Shown here in pieces: positions 23,369 through 35,815 of a stretch of DNA of 64,000 bases; position 1 is the first letter of the stretch; every line of letters starts with the position of its first letter. Origin of the DNA: Phellopilus nigrolimitatus. Its lineage: Eukaryota; Basidiomycota; Agaricomycetes; Hymenochaetales; Hymenochaetaceae. The position numbers and the translations under genes were made by a program. Below the pieces are notes generated by a model that made no database searches, was not told the origin of the DNA, and was given only the letters and a program-made list of their open reading frames with translations. The stretch lies in the NCBI GenBank assembly GCA_021029095.1, contig JAJOHG010000047.1, forward strand, positions 62,001-126,000, in the 5' to 3' direction.

Positions 23369-24984
23369 ATGCATTCCATACGCTCTGACGTCGAGCCTGT
23401 TAATCCAAACCTCGTGCCTCTTTTCGTTTCCGAAATAGATATCTCACTCTATACTGGCGTGGCAATTCTGACTCTCTTGGTATATGACACACGTAAGTTT
23501 TGCTTCTTTGTTGGTATGTCAGGTTCAAATGTCACATTATCTTCCAGTTATCACTATGGACAAGGAGGTAAATACTGCCTGACATTATCATCTTCAAATC
23601 TAAACCGATCATTGTATCATTTAGATTAAATACTTTTGGGTACGTTATTGTTTTGGTATTAGCATCAGGCATATGCTTACTTGCCGCGCGGAATAAAGAG
23701 CTGCCCTCGCAGTTTTGTCAGCTTGATTTACTTCACAGTAAATGATATCTCACACTTTCGTTTGATCAATTTCTCTGAAACGTGTTTGCAGAATCGATAC
23801 ATTGGACTTCTCGGAGCTATCTCGTTTATAGTGTGTAAGTCAAACCTTTACTGGGGTTTCACGAAAACTGAGGATGTCCACTGACACTCTTTTCTTATAG
23901 TTGAGACTCTTCAGGCGAATGAAACACTGCAAGCTGTTTCTGATCACTGCACTATAGCTTACTGTGGCTAACTATGAACTTCATTTATAGGTGTAAGCAC
24001 CCAGATACTGCATTCTAGTATCTACTGATAGTATTGAAAGGCCTCAGTGCTTTCTGGATTCAGAGTCTGGCTGGTGAGCTTTCTAACTTTTGCACAGGAT
24101 GTTGTCTTACTCATTACAAATAAGACTGGATGACTATCCTTTTAATTGACTGTAATGTCTCCCTACTTATACCATTTAACACATCCATCCCACACTAACT
24201 GTCTTACAGATATTCTTCTGATGAGGGTCCTCGCACTTTACCATCAGGGTGAGCATTCCTAATACTGTCAATCACAGCTAGTGTTTAATAAACGACAGAT
24301 AAGAAGCTATCTGCATGTCTGAGGACTCTATTTGGACTCGAGGCAGCATTTGCCATGGGCATCCTTATATATGGCAACATCTATCAAGAGAGTAAGAGCA
24401 TTTTTTTTTGTTCTACAATGGCATTTTCTAATGATGGGTTTCAGTTGATGTAGGGGAGCTTGCAAAAGGTGTGACAGCTTGTGGACAAAATGTATACCCA
24501 CCAAAGGTGTGGGCCTCTTTATCTTGGTTAGTACTGGTTTTCTTAAAAGATCACCTAGACTGACTTGGAAGTTTTAGGGCTGCTCCAATGCTGTATGGAG
24601 TTATCCTAATGGCTCTAGCACTCTATAAGGCTGCAGAATACTGGAGGGAGATGGCTGGATTCAGTCAGTTCAACCTTGTCAAGGTGCTCATCCAAGATCA
24701 GGCCATCTATTTTATAATGCATGTTTCCTTCATGCCAGACCATTAAACTAGATGCTGATCAGTCTCATAGGGTCATACTTTGCAGTGTTGTGCAGATAAT
24801 GTCAATCCAGCTGGACATCAAAAATATTGTTCTGTCTGATTTTTTAAATATTCTGGGAAGCCCCAGCCTTCTCTGTGTCTTCGGGAGCCACCTGCTGGTC
24901 CATCTGAAAGAAGCTGGAGAGAGGGGAGCCAATGGCGGGACCAGCTACAAGCTGAAGACCATTAGCAGCATCGGGTTTTCCTGA
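23369..24984 (+). pseudogene. DUF6533-family membrane protein, copy 3 (premature stop)
   Basis: All twelve exon lengths equal those of copy 2: 23369-23492, 23548-23567, 23625-23639, 23699-23737, 23792-23834, 23901-23928, 23991-24073, 24210-24248, 24299-24391, 24445-24526, 24578-24718 and 24771-24984. In exon 7 the codon that is CAG in most other copies is TAG here (after CKHPDTAF), which would truncate the product near residue 98, before most membrane segments. In addition the donor of intron 11 is GC (ataat|gcatgt) where the others have GT. Intron 6 also uses a GC donor. The copy therefore looks recently inactivated by point changes only. A sequencing error at one base cannot be excluded. 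Confidence 0.8.
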
Positions 24985-27900
24985 TTTTGTGAAGGTGATT
25001 TCAAGGTGATTTCAAGGTGATTTCATTGTTCTATTTATTACAATAGCTTTGCTCATCGATCTAAAAACCAGTTGTGCAGAAGATGTGTAGAACTCGCACT
25101 CCTATTCTATTTTATATATTTTATTTCTGCATTCTCATTCTGCCCTTATTTAATTGACATCGTAATGTGAATAATCTCCGCTGAGCGAAGAAATACTAGC
25201 TTTTTATACATACGAGATCAGTGCGATCGTCTTCCCCTAGAGTTTATATGCCAAAAAAATAGATAGATGCGGTTACCCCGATACATAGACAGCGTGCATG
25301 TATCGCTCATCCGGATTCCGTACTTAATCAGTGCACCGGCAACGAATGTCGATGAACCGTGCTGGCTCACCCGCTTGGCCTGTATAGCGGGTTAGCACTG
25401 AAGACGGCGAGAAAGATAAGGAGACCAGGCGGAGTGAAAACGCGCCGACTCGCATGTGCGTTTTGAGGCTCAGTACTCGCGCCCAGAAAAGTAAGGAATT
25501 CTCGTTCACGATCCCGCGCCCTGCGCGCGACGCCTGCTCGAATACAGCGGACGCTAGTGTCCACTTTTTGCATGCCGCATCCACGAGACTTGTCCGAAGG
25601 CTTTGCTGAATGGCTGTGCGTGCTTCGTGCTGACGGGTTAACTAGCCCGTGAGGTTTTGCGTACACTTTGAGCAGTCGTCGAGAGCCCTCCGAGCTCTTT
25701 TCACATCGACGCTTTAACCATTTTTGAGGCCGGAGGAACCGGCGCAGGCTTGCGCACTGCCAGTGCGCACGCGCTTTTGTTGGCTTTGAGAAGCGGCAAT
25801 TTAGACGGTGCCTTTCCGCGTTTCGGGGCCGGCGGGAGCGGCGCAAGCCTTGGAATTTACTACACAGATGGAGAGGCGGGGCAAATAGCTCGCTTTCTTT
25901 GAGAGGGACGAGGCGAGACCGTACGTACGCATCCGCGCCAAGCGCACTGTTCATTCGCTCCAGTTCGTGTGGAGGACGCACCGATTTTCTTGTGCAATCC
26001 TCGAAAGAGAGACGGCGTGAAGACTAACATTGAATTGCGCTTCGATCTCGCAGCTCGCGTCGGGAGGCACGAGGAGATTACCGTATCTGCATCCTCTTTG
26101 TTTTACCCCCAATGTCTGCGGTTTCATTAGCAGCATGCCCAGCCAGATCGGCAGTTGCTCTGCCAAGAACTGCCTTCCAAATGCCTAAAAATGACGACAT
26201 GCTGGAGAGCAAAAACATAAGCCCGAGATCGTGAAAGACGCAGACGACGAACTCACAAATACAAGTCATCTGCCAATGTCAAGAACCAAAGAGGGAGAGG
26301 CTCGCGATGGAGGCTCTGTCCAAGCGATTGCGATCTGGTTAGCGACAGGGACAAGAAGAAAATGCGAAAGTAAGCCGAAATGGATCCCTACCGCGCGCGC
26401 ATACCCCTTTGGACATAATCTTCACATCCAGGCCGGAAAAGTCTGCGCCCTCGCGTGTCGGCCGCCGAGGAACGTGAGCGCAGCGTTCAGCTTCTGCGCC
26501 GCAACTGCGTGTCCGTACCCAGCACGACATCCAATATCGCGAGCGCGGAGTGTAGAATAGCAGATTTAAGTTAATATGATGGGAGAGGAGAGAGAACGAG
26601 CGTACGCACAATATGGCCACCCCAGTTTCATCAACGAGGACACCCTTTGTGTGTTCGAAGTGATTCTCCGCGGGCCAGCCCATCGCATTAGACTCTTCTA
26701 GACACTGGCCACGTTAGCGGGTTAATTGGCTTGACTTTACGCTCTCCTATGCGCGTTGGCTGCGTTATCCAGCCTGCTAACCGGGTGGCCTTTGGGACGT
26801 TATTCGAGGACTTTGCTCTCGCTGATGTTGGGACATGCGCGTGGGCCCGCTATAAAGTCTGCCTTGCCTGAGGTCACGATGATGTTATCGAGGCGGAACA
26901 AACAGCTGATATCTTCCCGGTCGTCGGAAGCTTGACGCTTCGCGGCATGGCACACTCATCGTCTGCAATCTCTCTTGAAGTCCGGTTAGACCGCTCGCGG
27001 CTGCACTAGCAAACAACTTGAATACGCAGGACTTTTGAGTCAAGGAGAGAAAAGGACACACAGTAAGAGTATATCTTCTACCCGGTTACAAGTCGCTTTA
27101 GAGATGCGGAACGGCGACGGCGATGTTGGCGCCGACGTCGATCGCCAGCAGTGTCAAGAGGCTGGCAGCATCGGCCCACGCAGCTTGTCCTTCACCTTCT
27201 CGACCATCCTCTTCGCCCTGCCCATTTCCCTCCCGCCGTCCCCATTGTCGACAATCTGCATGCCCTCGTTTCTCTATGCGTTCTCGACGCAGCCGTCCTC
27301 CCCGCCCTCAGGCGCGTGCTCGTTCCCCAGCGACTCGTCCTTCGGCGGCGTCGGCGCACGCACGCTCTTCTTACAAGCTACGACCGGCGAAGACGGCGTC
27401 GCGAAACCGGGGGCGGGACCCCTGTCCGTCACGGGCACGCCGCGCGTATCACGTCCCTCGGGCGGCGGCGGGCGAAGCGGCGCACTCGGTGCCGGGGAGC
27501 GAGGCAGCGGCTATTATTGCTTTTGCTGCTGTTGCTATAGGCGCGCTCGCATTGTCCGTGTCCGAGCAGCAGGCGACGGCGGGGACGGGGCGTTTGGTTT
27601 TTCTTGGGAGCGGGGCCCGTGGGGACCCGCTGGCGTACAGCGGCTCGGCGGACTGAAACGGCCCGGACGGTCGAGGTGGGGCCGAACTGCGCGTCGTCGG
27701 CGCCTGCTTCTGTCGTGCCCACAGCTGCTGAGACGCACTACCGAGTTCACTAAATCAGAACGAGACGAAGAGAGAAAGAATGTGACTGCTCACGCAGGAC
27801 AACGCCGTGCGCGCCGGCGACGCGCGAAAGCCCGGCGCGCGGGGAGCCGGGGGCGGCGGCGCTGGTGGGCTGGCTCCGTGGCTCCTCGGAAAAGGCGCCG

Positions 27901-28959
27901 GGAAACTCATGCGCAGGCATCGACGCTGTGGGCAGCGGTCTAGTTATGCACAGCAGGTGTCTGCCTGTTATAGCGCTTCGTTAGCAGACAAGCAACTTTT
28001 GAACTCGAAGAAAAAAGAAAGGACGCACGCTAGTCTCTCGAGTGCATCCGCCTGCCTTCTCGGCATCCACGCGTCGCATTGTCTATCGTCTGCTTTTCCT
28101 CGCCTTCATCCGATGGCGGATTGGCCGACGCGGCAACGGCGTCGGCGTCGTCGATGGTCGTGCATTTGGTATTGGACGCGAGCACGTGCGAATTTCTGCG
28201 CGCAACTTGCCCGTGCTGATGTCATCAAGGCTTGCCCTAAACTCGGCGCCATTCGTGTCAACGTGCAGCGGCGACATCGCGCTCTCTTTCGCGTCCAGCA
28301 GCCACTCGACACTGGAAGGAAGATAGTTTCCTCGGCCTGTGTCTGCTCGGTACGAAGCAGATCCTGTATACGACATCCAGAACATGCTTGCATCGCCCGC
28401 ATGCCGGAGGTTGCATGTCGCCTCACTTTTGCACATGCTGTATATGCTCCAAGTCAATCATGCATGATTCAGTTTTCACGATGCACTCGTCGAATGGAAT
28501 ATAAGGAAGTAAGACTTAAGCTCACAGCAAAAATGTAACACATGATGGAAGCAAAGCTGCGCGTTCGGGCTCTGAACTGGGAAGACATGGTGATGCAAGC
28601 GAACATCAGCATCGCCAGTAATCGCAGGGGCTTACTTCTCCGCGATTTCGAGCATCGCACTTTCCGAGACGAGTTCGCCGTATGTTTTCCTGCGCTCTTA
28701 TTCTCCTTTTTGTGCGTTAACTATCTTCTGTCGTCCGCGCACCCAGCATCAGTCGGAAAATGCGTCTCGACACCCCGGCTGCGACTTACGGGGTCGAAGA
28801 TATACATATCCCCATCACTAGGAACAAGAATAGTTAGTTTTGAAGGCGCAGTGTAACCTTCTAATTCTAAGACACCTGATCTGGCGATGCTTCCGAGCAC
28901 TTCTTTGTACAGGCATATAAACACCGGTTTCAGTGCATGCGAAGTATCGCCTTGGATCT
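24985..28959. repeat. Inter-gene spacer 4 (short; lacks the usual pre-gene blocks)
   Basis: The first part has the standard order: 3' flank with a partial triplication of 'gatttcaaggt' at about 24996-25025, the gene-relic block at 25370-25640, minus-strand FSGLDVKIMSKG near 26400-26440, WPAENHFEHT near 26640-26680, and the Pro-rich block at 27150-27380. From about 27950 it changes to a segment shared only with 2030-2330 (spacer 1). At 28340-28460 it has a segment shared with 43480-43600. The blocks normally found 0.5-1.2 kb before a gene are absent, which explains why this is the shortest unit. No gene is called. A 302-aa plus-strand open frame (27035-27943) is unsupported by other copies. 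Confidence 0.55.
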
Positions 28960-29114
28960 TTGATCATAAAAAATCTTTCTTCAAAGATCCTATCAGAGCT
29001 TTTTTTTGTAGGCTCTCTTGCCTTTAAACGTCTCTGAGGTCGGATGCTTATTCGACGCGTCCCCCCCGAGTCGACCTTTCGAAACCTCGTTGAAATCTTT
29101 TACACGCGTTCACC
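28960..29114 (+). promoter_or_regulatory. Conserved upstream block of copy 4, TTTAAAC box
   Basis: The TATA-like box is TTTAAAC at 29023-29029, 86 nt before the ATG. It is preceded by 'gatcctatcagagct' and followed by 'gtctctgaggtc'. Confidence 0.5.
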
Positions 29115-30724
29115 ATGCATTCCATACGCTCTGACGTCGAGTCTATTGATCCAAGTCCCGTGCCGCTTATCATCTCAGAAATAGATGTCTCACTCTACTC
29201 TCAAGTGGCAATTCTAACTCTCCTGGTCTATAACACCAGTAAGTTTTGGTGTTCCAGCCGTTTAAAGATCTAATGTCATATTATCTTTCAGTTATCACTA
29301 TGGACAAGGAGGTAAATAAGGCCTGGCATTATCATCCTCACGTCAAAACTGATTATTGTGTGATTAGATTAAATACTTTTGGGTGCGTCATCCGTTTGAT
29401 ATCAGCACGGGACATACACTTACTTGCCATGTGGAACGAAGAGCTCTCCTTGCAGCTTTGTTAGCTTGATTTACTTCGCAGTAAATGATATTTTACAGCC
29501 TCTTCTGATAAACGACTCTAACACATTGCAGAATCGCTATGTTGGAATTCTCGGAGCTATCTCGGTTATAGTGGGTAAGTCGAGTATTTGATGGGGATGA
29601 GCCAGAAACAAATAATGTTGACTGACATTGCATTCTTAGATCACACTCTTCAAGCAAATGAAATGCTGCAAGCTATTTCTGATCACTGTGCTGTAGCTTA
29701 CTGTGGTTAACTCTAACCTTCATGTTTAGGTGTAAGCACCCAGCTACTGCATTCCAGTCTCTACTGATAAGATTGAAAGGCCTCGGCTTTGCCTGGATTC
29801 AGGGTCTGGCTGGTGAGTTTCTGGAATTTGAACAAAAAAACATCTTGCTCACTGCAGGGAAGGCTGGATGACTATTCTTTTGATTGACTGTAATGTCTCC
29901 CTACTTATAATACCAAGCACCTTAATTATGCATTAATTATCTTACAGATATTCTTCTGATGCGGGTGCAAGCGCTGTACCACCAGGGTGAGCATTCCTAA
30001 TACTGCCAATTATTACCAGTGTTTAATAAACAACAGATAAGAGGTTGGCTGCATGCCTGAGGATTCTATTTGGGTTAGAGGCAGTGTTTGGCCTGGGAAT
30101 CCTTATATACAGTGTCATCTATGAAGAGAGTAAGCATGTGTGTTTGTCCTAGAGTGGCATTTTCTGATCATGTGTTTCAGTTACTGTAGGGGAGCTTGCA
30201 GAAGGTGTAACACTTTGTGGAACCAGTAGAGGCTCTCCAAAAGTGTGGGGTACTTTATCCTGGTTGGTACTGATGTTCTTGGGAGAGCACATGGACTAAC
30301 TTGGAAGTTGGAACAGGGCTACTCCAATGCTGTATGCAATTATCCTAATGGTTCTAGCACTCTATAAGGCTGCAGAACACTGGAGGGAGACAGCTGGATT
30401 CAGCCAGTTCACTCTTGTTAAGGTTCTTATCCAAGATCAGGCCATTTATTTTATTATGTATTTTTTCCTTCATGCATGGCTAGTGATATAAGAGCTAACT
30501 AGTACGACAGGGTCATATTTGTCAGCATTATGGAGATAGTTTCAAATCAGTTGTACATCTCAAATGCTCTTCTGTCTGATATTCTGAACTGTGTGGGAAG
30601 CCCGAGCCTTATGTGTGTCCTTGGAAGTCACCTGCTGGTCCATCTAAAAGAGGCTGGAGAGAGGGGAGCCAATGGAGGGACCAGCTATAGGATGAGGACC
30701 ATGAGCAATATCGAGTTTTCCTGA
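29115..30724 (+). CDS. DUF6533-family membrane protein, copy 4
   Basis: The gene has twelve exons: 29115-29238, 29292-29311, 29368-29382, 29442-29480, 29532-29574, 29641-29668, 29730-29812, 29948-29986, 30037-30129, 30181-30262, 30317-30457 and 30511-30724. They sum to 921 nt and give 306 aa without internal stops. The N-terminal exon differs most from its paralogues (SIDPSPVPLIISEIDVSLYS). The DUF6533 core is kept (NRYVGILGAISVIV), as are the DILLMRVQALYHQ helix and the closing SHLLVHLKEAGERG. The loop between the last two hydrophobic segments reads QLYISNALLSDILNCVGS. Intron 6 has a GC donor (gcaagc). The gene appears functional; its role is unknown. Confidence 0.88.
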
Positions 30725-33700
30725 TTTTGTGAAGGGAGCTTCAAGGTGAGTTCATTGTTCTATTGCTTATAGCTTTGCTCACTAATCTAATAACAGTCGC
30801 GCAGAAGACGCGTAGGACAGGTCAAACACACATGCACTCCTATTCTATTTATTTTTACTGTCTCATTTTGCCCTTATTTAAATGCCGTTGCGATGTAAAG
30901 AATCTTCGCGTAGACGAAGAAGTTCAGTTTATTTATACATACGAGTTGAACGCGATTGTCCCCCTCTGGACTGTATATATCAAAATGAAATAGATACGAT
31001 AAGGTTGCCGACAATACATGGTCGGCAAGCATGCATTGCTCATCCGGTTTGCCATACTTAATCAGTGCGCCGGGATCGAACGTTCTGCGAGACCGACATA
31101 GCCCATTAGCGCTGGAAACGGCGAGAAACACAAGGAGAGGAGGCAGAGTGAAAGCGCACCGACCTGCATGTGCGTCTCCAGGGTCGGTAATCGCGCCCAG
31201 AACTAAAGATTCTTTGTACACGAGCCCGCACTCTGCGCGCGGCGCCTGCTCTAGTACCGCGAACGCCAGCGTCCACTCACGCCGCATCCACGAGATTTGT
31301 CCGAGGGTTTTGCTGAATGCCTGCGCATTTCGTGCTGACGGATTAACTAACCCGTGAAGCTTTGCGGAAAGCTCCGATCACTGTTCGAGAGCCCGACGCG
31401 CAGTCACAATCCTCGCGATTTGCTAGCTGGTGAGGTGGAATAGCTCGTTTGTCTTGAGGAGAGGTAGGTCAGGCGCTCCATTCGGTCGCACGTTCGCTTA
31501 GAAGACGTGCCAGCTCCCGCCACGCCGCGCGACGATATCATCTTATCTGCGCTTTTTTCTTTACCACCAAAGCCCTGTAGTTACAATAGTAGAACGCCCA
31601 GATCTTTAGCGGATTCGGGCAGCAGATTATTTTCGAACCCGGGGATGGATGCTGTCCATCCACAATCTTCTTGCATTCGGCCAGTATTCTTGTCGCGGTT
31701 TTCAGCGATTGAGGTCGTCCGTGAGAGGCATGCGTGGACGAGGCGCTACATATTATATATTGTCGTTGGTTTCACAAACGACTATAATACATCGACGTGC
31801 TGGAGAATGAGACAATAAGCACGACATCGAGAAATATGGAGACGACGAGCTCACAAATACAAATTCTACATCATCCTGCCTGCTCGAGCAGTCTAGAAAT
31901 ATCGAGTACAGAAGCAAACGATGATCGCGACGGGAGGCTCTATCAAAGCGATCAGGTTCTAGACACAGAGCGCGTTAGCTGATAGAAGACGAAGAGAAAA
32001 TGCGAAAGTAAAGCAATACGGACACGACCACGCGCACATGCCTATGAACTTGGTTTTCACATCGAGGCCGAACATGTCTGGGTCCCTACGGCGGTGCCGG
32101 CCGTCGAAGATCGTGAGCGTAGCGTCCGGCTTCTGTGCAGCGACTGCGTGTCCGTTCCGAGCGCGACTTTGGAAATCGCCTGCACGGGCTTCGGATAAGT
32201 TATAAACAGTGAGGAAATCGCATTATTACGGAGAGAAAGGAAAGAGAATGAATGCACGCACCATATCATTACCCCAGCCCTTTGCAGCGACGCGCCTTTG
32301 TGTTCGAAGTGACGCTCCGCCGGCCAGCCCATCACATTTTATCCCTGGACACGTTAACGAGTTGATTAGCTTGACTAATGTGAAAAGGAAGGAAGGAAAT
32401 ACGTGGCTAGCTGTGCCAAGCGCCTCACCGGTGGACGCATAGGTTTCGCGATCCTCTCCGCCCTGCCCTCCTTCTGCCCTCGCCGCCACTGCCGCTGTCG
32501 ACACGCTGCACGCCCTCACCGCTCTGTGCGCTCTCAGCGCGTCTATCCTCCCTATCCGGAGCAAATGTGAACTCTTCCGCCAGCGACTCGTCCTTCTGCG
32601 GCAGCGGCGCTCTCGCGCTCTTCGTAAGTACCCGCACCGGAGCAGGCGGCGTCGCGGGGTTAGGGCCTCCATCCACCGCAGACATGCGCGGCGCGCACCT
32701 CGAAGGGCGTGGCGAAGCCGATTCCAGTGACTAGCGGAATGACGCGCTCGGTGCCAGAGAGCGGGGCGGCTGTTGCTGTAGATTTTGCTACAGGTATCTG
32801 AGACGGCGGGTTAGGCTGTGGACGTCGGGTCTGCAACAAGAGAAAGGGCGTGATGACATTAGGATACGAAGATGAGGTCTTGACAGGCAGAAGCGGGAGA
32901 CGTACCCGAAGTTTCCTGCAATGCCGTTCTGCGCGCGCGCGCCCGGCGGCCCTGCGACCGGAGAAGTCGTCTTGGAGGTGCAGCGCGCGGCGGAGGGCCG
33001 GGTGGTCGAGATGGGATCGAGTTGCGCGTGGACGGCTCCTGCGTCTGTTGCGCCCGCAGCTGCTGAACTGCAATACCCAGTCAGGGTGAGACCGAGACGG
33101 GGAGAGGAAACCCACAGCAACTCAGATAGGACAGCGCCGAGCGCGCCCACGACGCGCTCAGGCAGGTACTGCGCGCGACGTGCCGAGGCCGACACTGTCT
33201 GCGCCATCGAGCAGGCCCGGTTTTGAATGTGCGGAGGAAGCGAGGCGGACGAGCGTCGGCGGGGGGCGAGTCAATTTTGATGGAACTCATAACGGACGCG
33301 CTGTAGCTGATGGCGGGATGGCTTCATACAGCGGGCTCCGCGGGAAGTGACCGGCTTTAGACTCGCCGGCACCTCCCGAGCGCTCTCACGTTGCTCGTGT
33401 CGACGTCGATGAGCGCTCAACGTCGATGACTCCGCCATCTTTCTCCATCGTCCTCGACCGACACTAGGTAAAGGGTTTGAAGACGCGGAGGTGGAAGCGG
33501 GGCACGGGCTGGAAGGCAAGCATCTTGAAGTCAGTGAGTCCGTCGTCTTTCGCGCGCTCATCGTCTTCAAGTTGTCCCTTAGCACGTCGACATAGACAGC
33601 CTTTAGGAAACAGCTCCACAATCATCGACTTGATACACCCGCTTTAATCTATGCGTGCTGCCTATTCTTACTTGTCGCGAACTGGTTGATATCGCTATCC

Positions 33701-35669
33701 CTCGACTTCGCTGGTCGTGGATTGTTCTCCACTACATGCAGATCTTGGGCGTGTAGTAACTTTTGGCACGATACTGCTTTCTTCTTTTACCGTAATCTCT
33801 CCTTCTGGGCAAAGTCGGCATATCCGGAAGGTCGACTGCGATCTTCTGTCCTTTCTTCTTCGTCTCATGCTTTCTGGGCACGAGCAGTACATTCAGGTCG
33901 CTTACCGGTCACCCACACTGGCCGCCTATGTCCCTCAGATCACACCTAACCCCGCGCCTTTCGAGACGTGTTTTTGCATGCACCTTCCCACTATACATGC
34001 TACATTCAGTTCTACCAGTTTCTTCTGCTGTCACGCTGTGATCGCGCACGTCGAGAGCACCCAGTCTAACAGCCAAGCGCAGGCCGGAGTCTCCTCGGCA
34101 CGGTGTGCAGAACTAGGTACGTTGGCATTCTACATACATGTTCTCTTTCTTTCTTAAATCTCTAAGCGTTCCGCCCGGTACTTTACAGTCCGGCCGTGCT
34201 CACAGATAATGACGTCGGGACCAGAGCGGCGAAGGCGGGCAAGAGCTCGACGGGTGGCGTTCGTAAGGCACTTTTCCGTATCCAGGTTGCGTGCGCTCCG
34301 TCGTTTGAAGGCACGAAAAAGCCGTTGCGTTTGGGGCTGTCTTGGGTGGCAACAGCGGCTGTCTGTTGATCCTTCACGGTGAATAAGCGTTATTGGTTAA
34401 GGTTTTTGCTTACAGTTGTGCTTATTCAAATTGTTTCCCCAGCCCTTGCGCGCTATCGCAAATCACTGAAACGTTCCAGTACTATCACGTCGTGTAAGTT
34501 TCCGCTCTTTTCGCAAGTTCGAGTTATACAAACAGCACGCAACCCCTGCCGTGCCTGCCGTGCACTCTCGCGGCGCGACGCTTCTCCAGCGGCCGGTGCG
34601 ACTTCTTTGCTCATGCAAAGCGTTGTGTTCTTATCTTCCTCCCTCGAAATACGAACACGGCTTTCCTCGGCTCTGATGACCGCCTCCTTAAACTCGCGAA
34701 AAGGTCGCCCTGGTGTGCAGGCAGAGATATCCCTGGACGCGCGTGTGGTTCAGATAGAGTCGCTCATCGGTCAGCTGGGATCGGATTCTGTATCTAGACT
34801 GGCGCGCACTCTGGAATAGATGATCTCTTTTCGGTGACTGCTGGAGTTGATTTTTCTTTTTGTCAGGTCTCAGACGTTCACCAGGACTTGCCGATGTACC
34901 AGTGAGCATGTTCCCCTTCTGGCTTGCCGAATTCGTTTCAGAGTATGCGATCGTTAGCTGTAAGATACGTGTCGTTCGAGTACCCACTGGAGAATCGTGA
35001 GTTTCGGCTTTGTCTGTAATCAGGAACGATGAGATCTGCTCAGTCTGCACTGCAACGTTGCGCTTACATGTCTTACTATTTCCCATGCATCTGAATTCGA
35101 TCTATATTTGAGACATGGTTTCGCACAGCGGCATAGCGCGTGCGCTCCCCGTTCTTTTGGCAGTAAATTCTGTGGTCCTCCGACGCGGTTCGCAAGCGCA
35201 GCTACGGATGTGTTCAGTGCAGTGCGACTGCTTTTCTAATCGTGCTCTAAGGACGTCTGGCCATCCATGCTACTTCCATGCTACTTGCATACTTCTTTTG
35301 AAAGCCACGAATGAAAACGCCGTCCTTATTCGCTCCCCGGAGGGCGCGTAATTCCGTCCATCATCCACAAATACCGTATACGCGTTCTCACTAGTGATCC
35401 CCGAATGTGCCTCAGGTCTCCGGAACGTTCGAGCTCCGTTCCGCTGGCATCTCAATCAACACACTTTGTGGAGCTTCTGGTAATGACGGAAAGGCTCCTT
35501 CGTTCTACTTTGCTATATCTCAGTACCAGGGTCATGGTCCGCATTTCAACCAGATCAATGATACGAGCATCTTGATCACGACGCGTTGATCTTCAATTTT
35601 TCTTCGATGATGTCTTTTGCGACAGCTACCAGCACATTAGTGCTGTTAACAGCTCACGTAAAGTACGGA
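30725..35669. repeat. Inter-gene spacer 5
   Basis: The order is: 3' flank; gene-relic block 31020-31330; a segment at 31750-31980 resembling 53220-53450; minus-strand C block near 32040-32080; WPAERHFEHKGASLQR at about 32285-32340; Pro-rich block (TKSARAPLPQKDESLAEEF) near 32565-32640; the 'gatgacattaggatacgaagatgagg' motif near 32850; minus-strand LSGTERVIPLVTG near 32720-32765; the 'tagcacgtcgacatagacag' block near 33580-33600; the plus-strand intron at about 34117-34186 and relic exon PAVLTDNDVGTRAAKAG from 34189; pre-gene blocks at 34740-35040 and 35110-35340. It is useful as a reference for the unit's original layout. No gene is called. Confidence 0.6.
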
Positions 35670-35815
35670 TCAGGCGAAAATGCCTCGAAGATCCTATCGG
35701 AGCTTTTTTTGTCTGGTTGACTTTTCTTTAAATGTCTCTGAGGTTGGGGCTCTTTCCACACATTCCCCGAAACAACCTTTCGAAGCCTTGCTAAAACCTT
35801 CTACACACGTCAACT
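35670..35815 (+). promoter_or_regulatory. Conserved upstream block of copy 5, TTTAAAT box
   Basis: TTTAAAT is at 35727-35733, 83 nt before the ATG, with 'gatcctatcggagct' upstream and 'gtctctgagg' downstream. Confidence 0.5.

Noticed and set aside
27035..27943. 302-aa plus-strand open frame in spacer 4
   Set aside because: The matching region in the other spacers does not keep this frame. The sequence is Arg/Ser/Gly-rich low complexity expected from high GC.
27807..28538. 243-aa plus-strand open frame in spacer 4
   Set aside because: It has no recognisable domain, and the homologous spacer 1 segment near 2030-2330 does not preserve it.
29668..29800. In-frame stops after TLQANE in copies read without intron 6
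   Set aside because: They first suggested that every copy is broken, but a GC-AG intron in the right phase removes them in all copies and gives 921 nt exactly.
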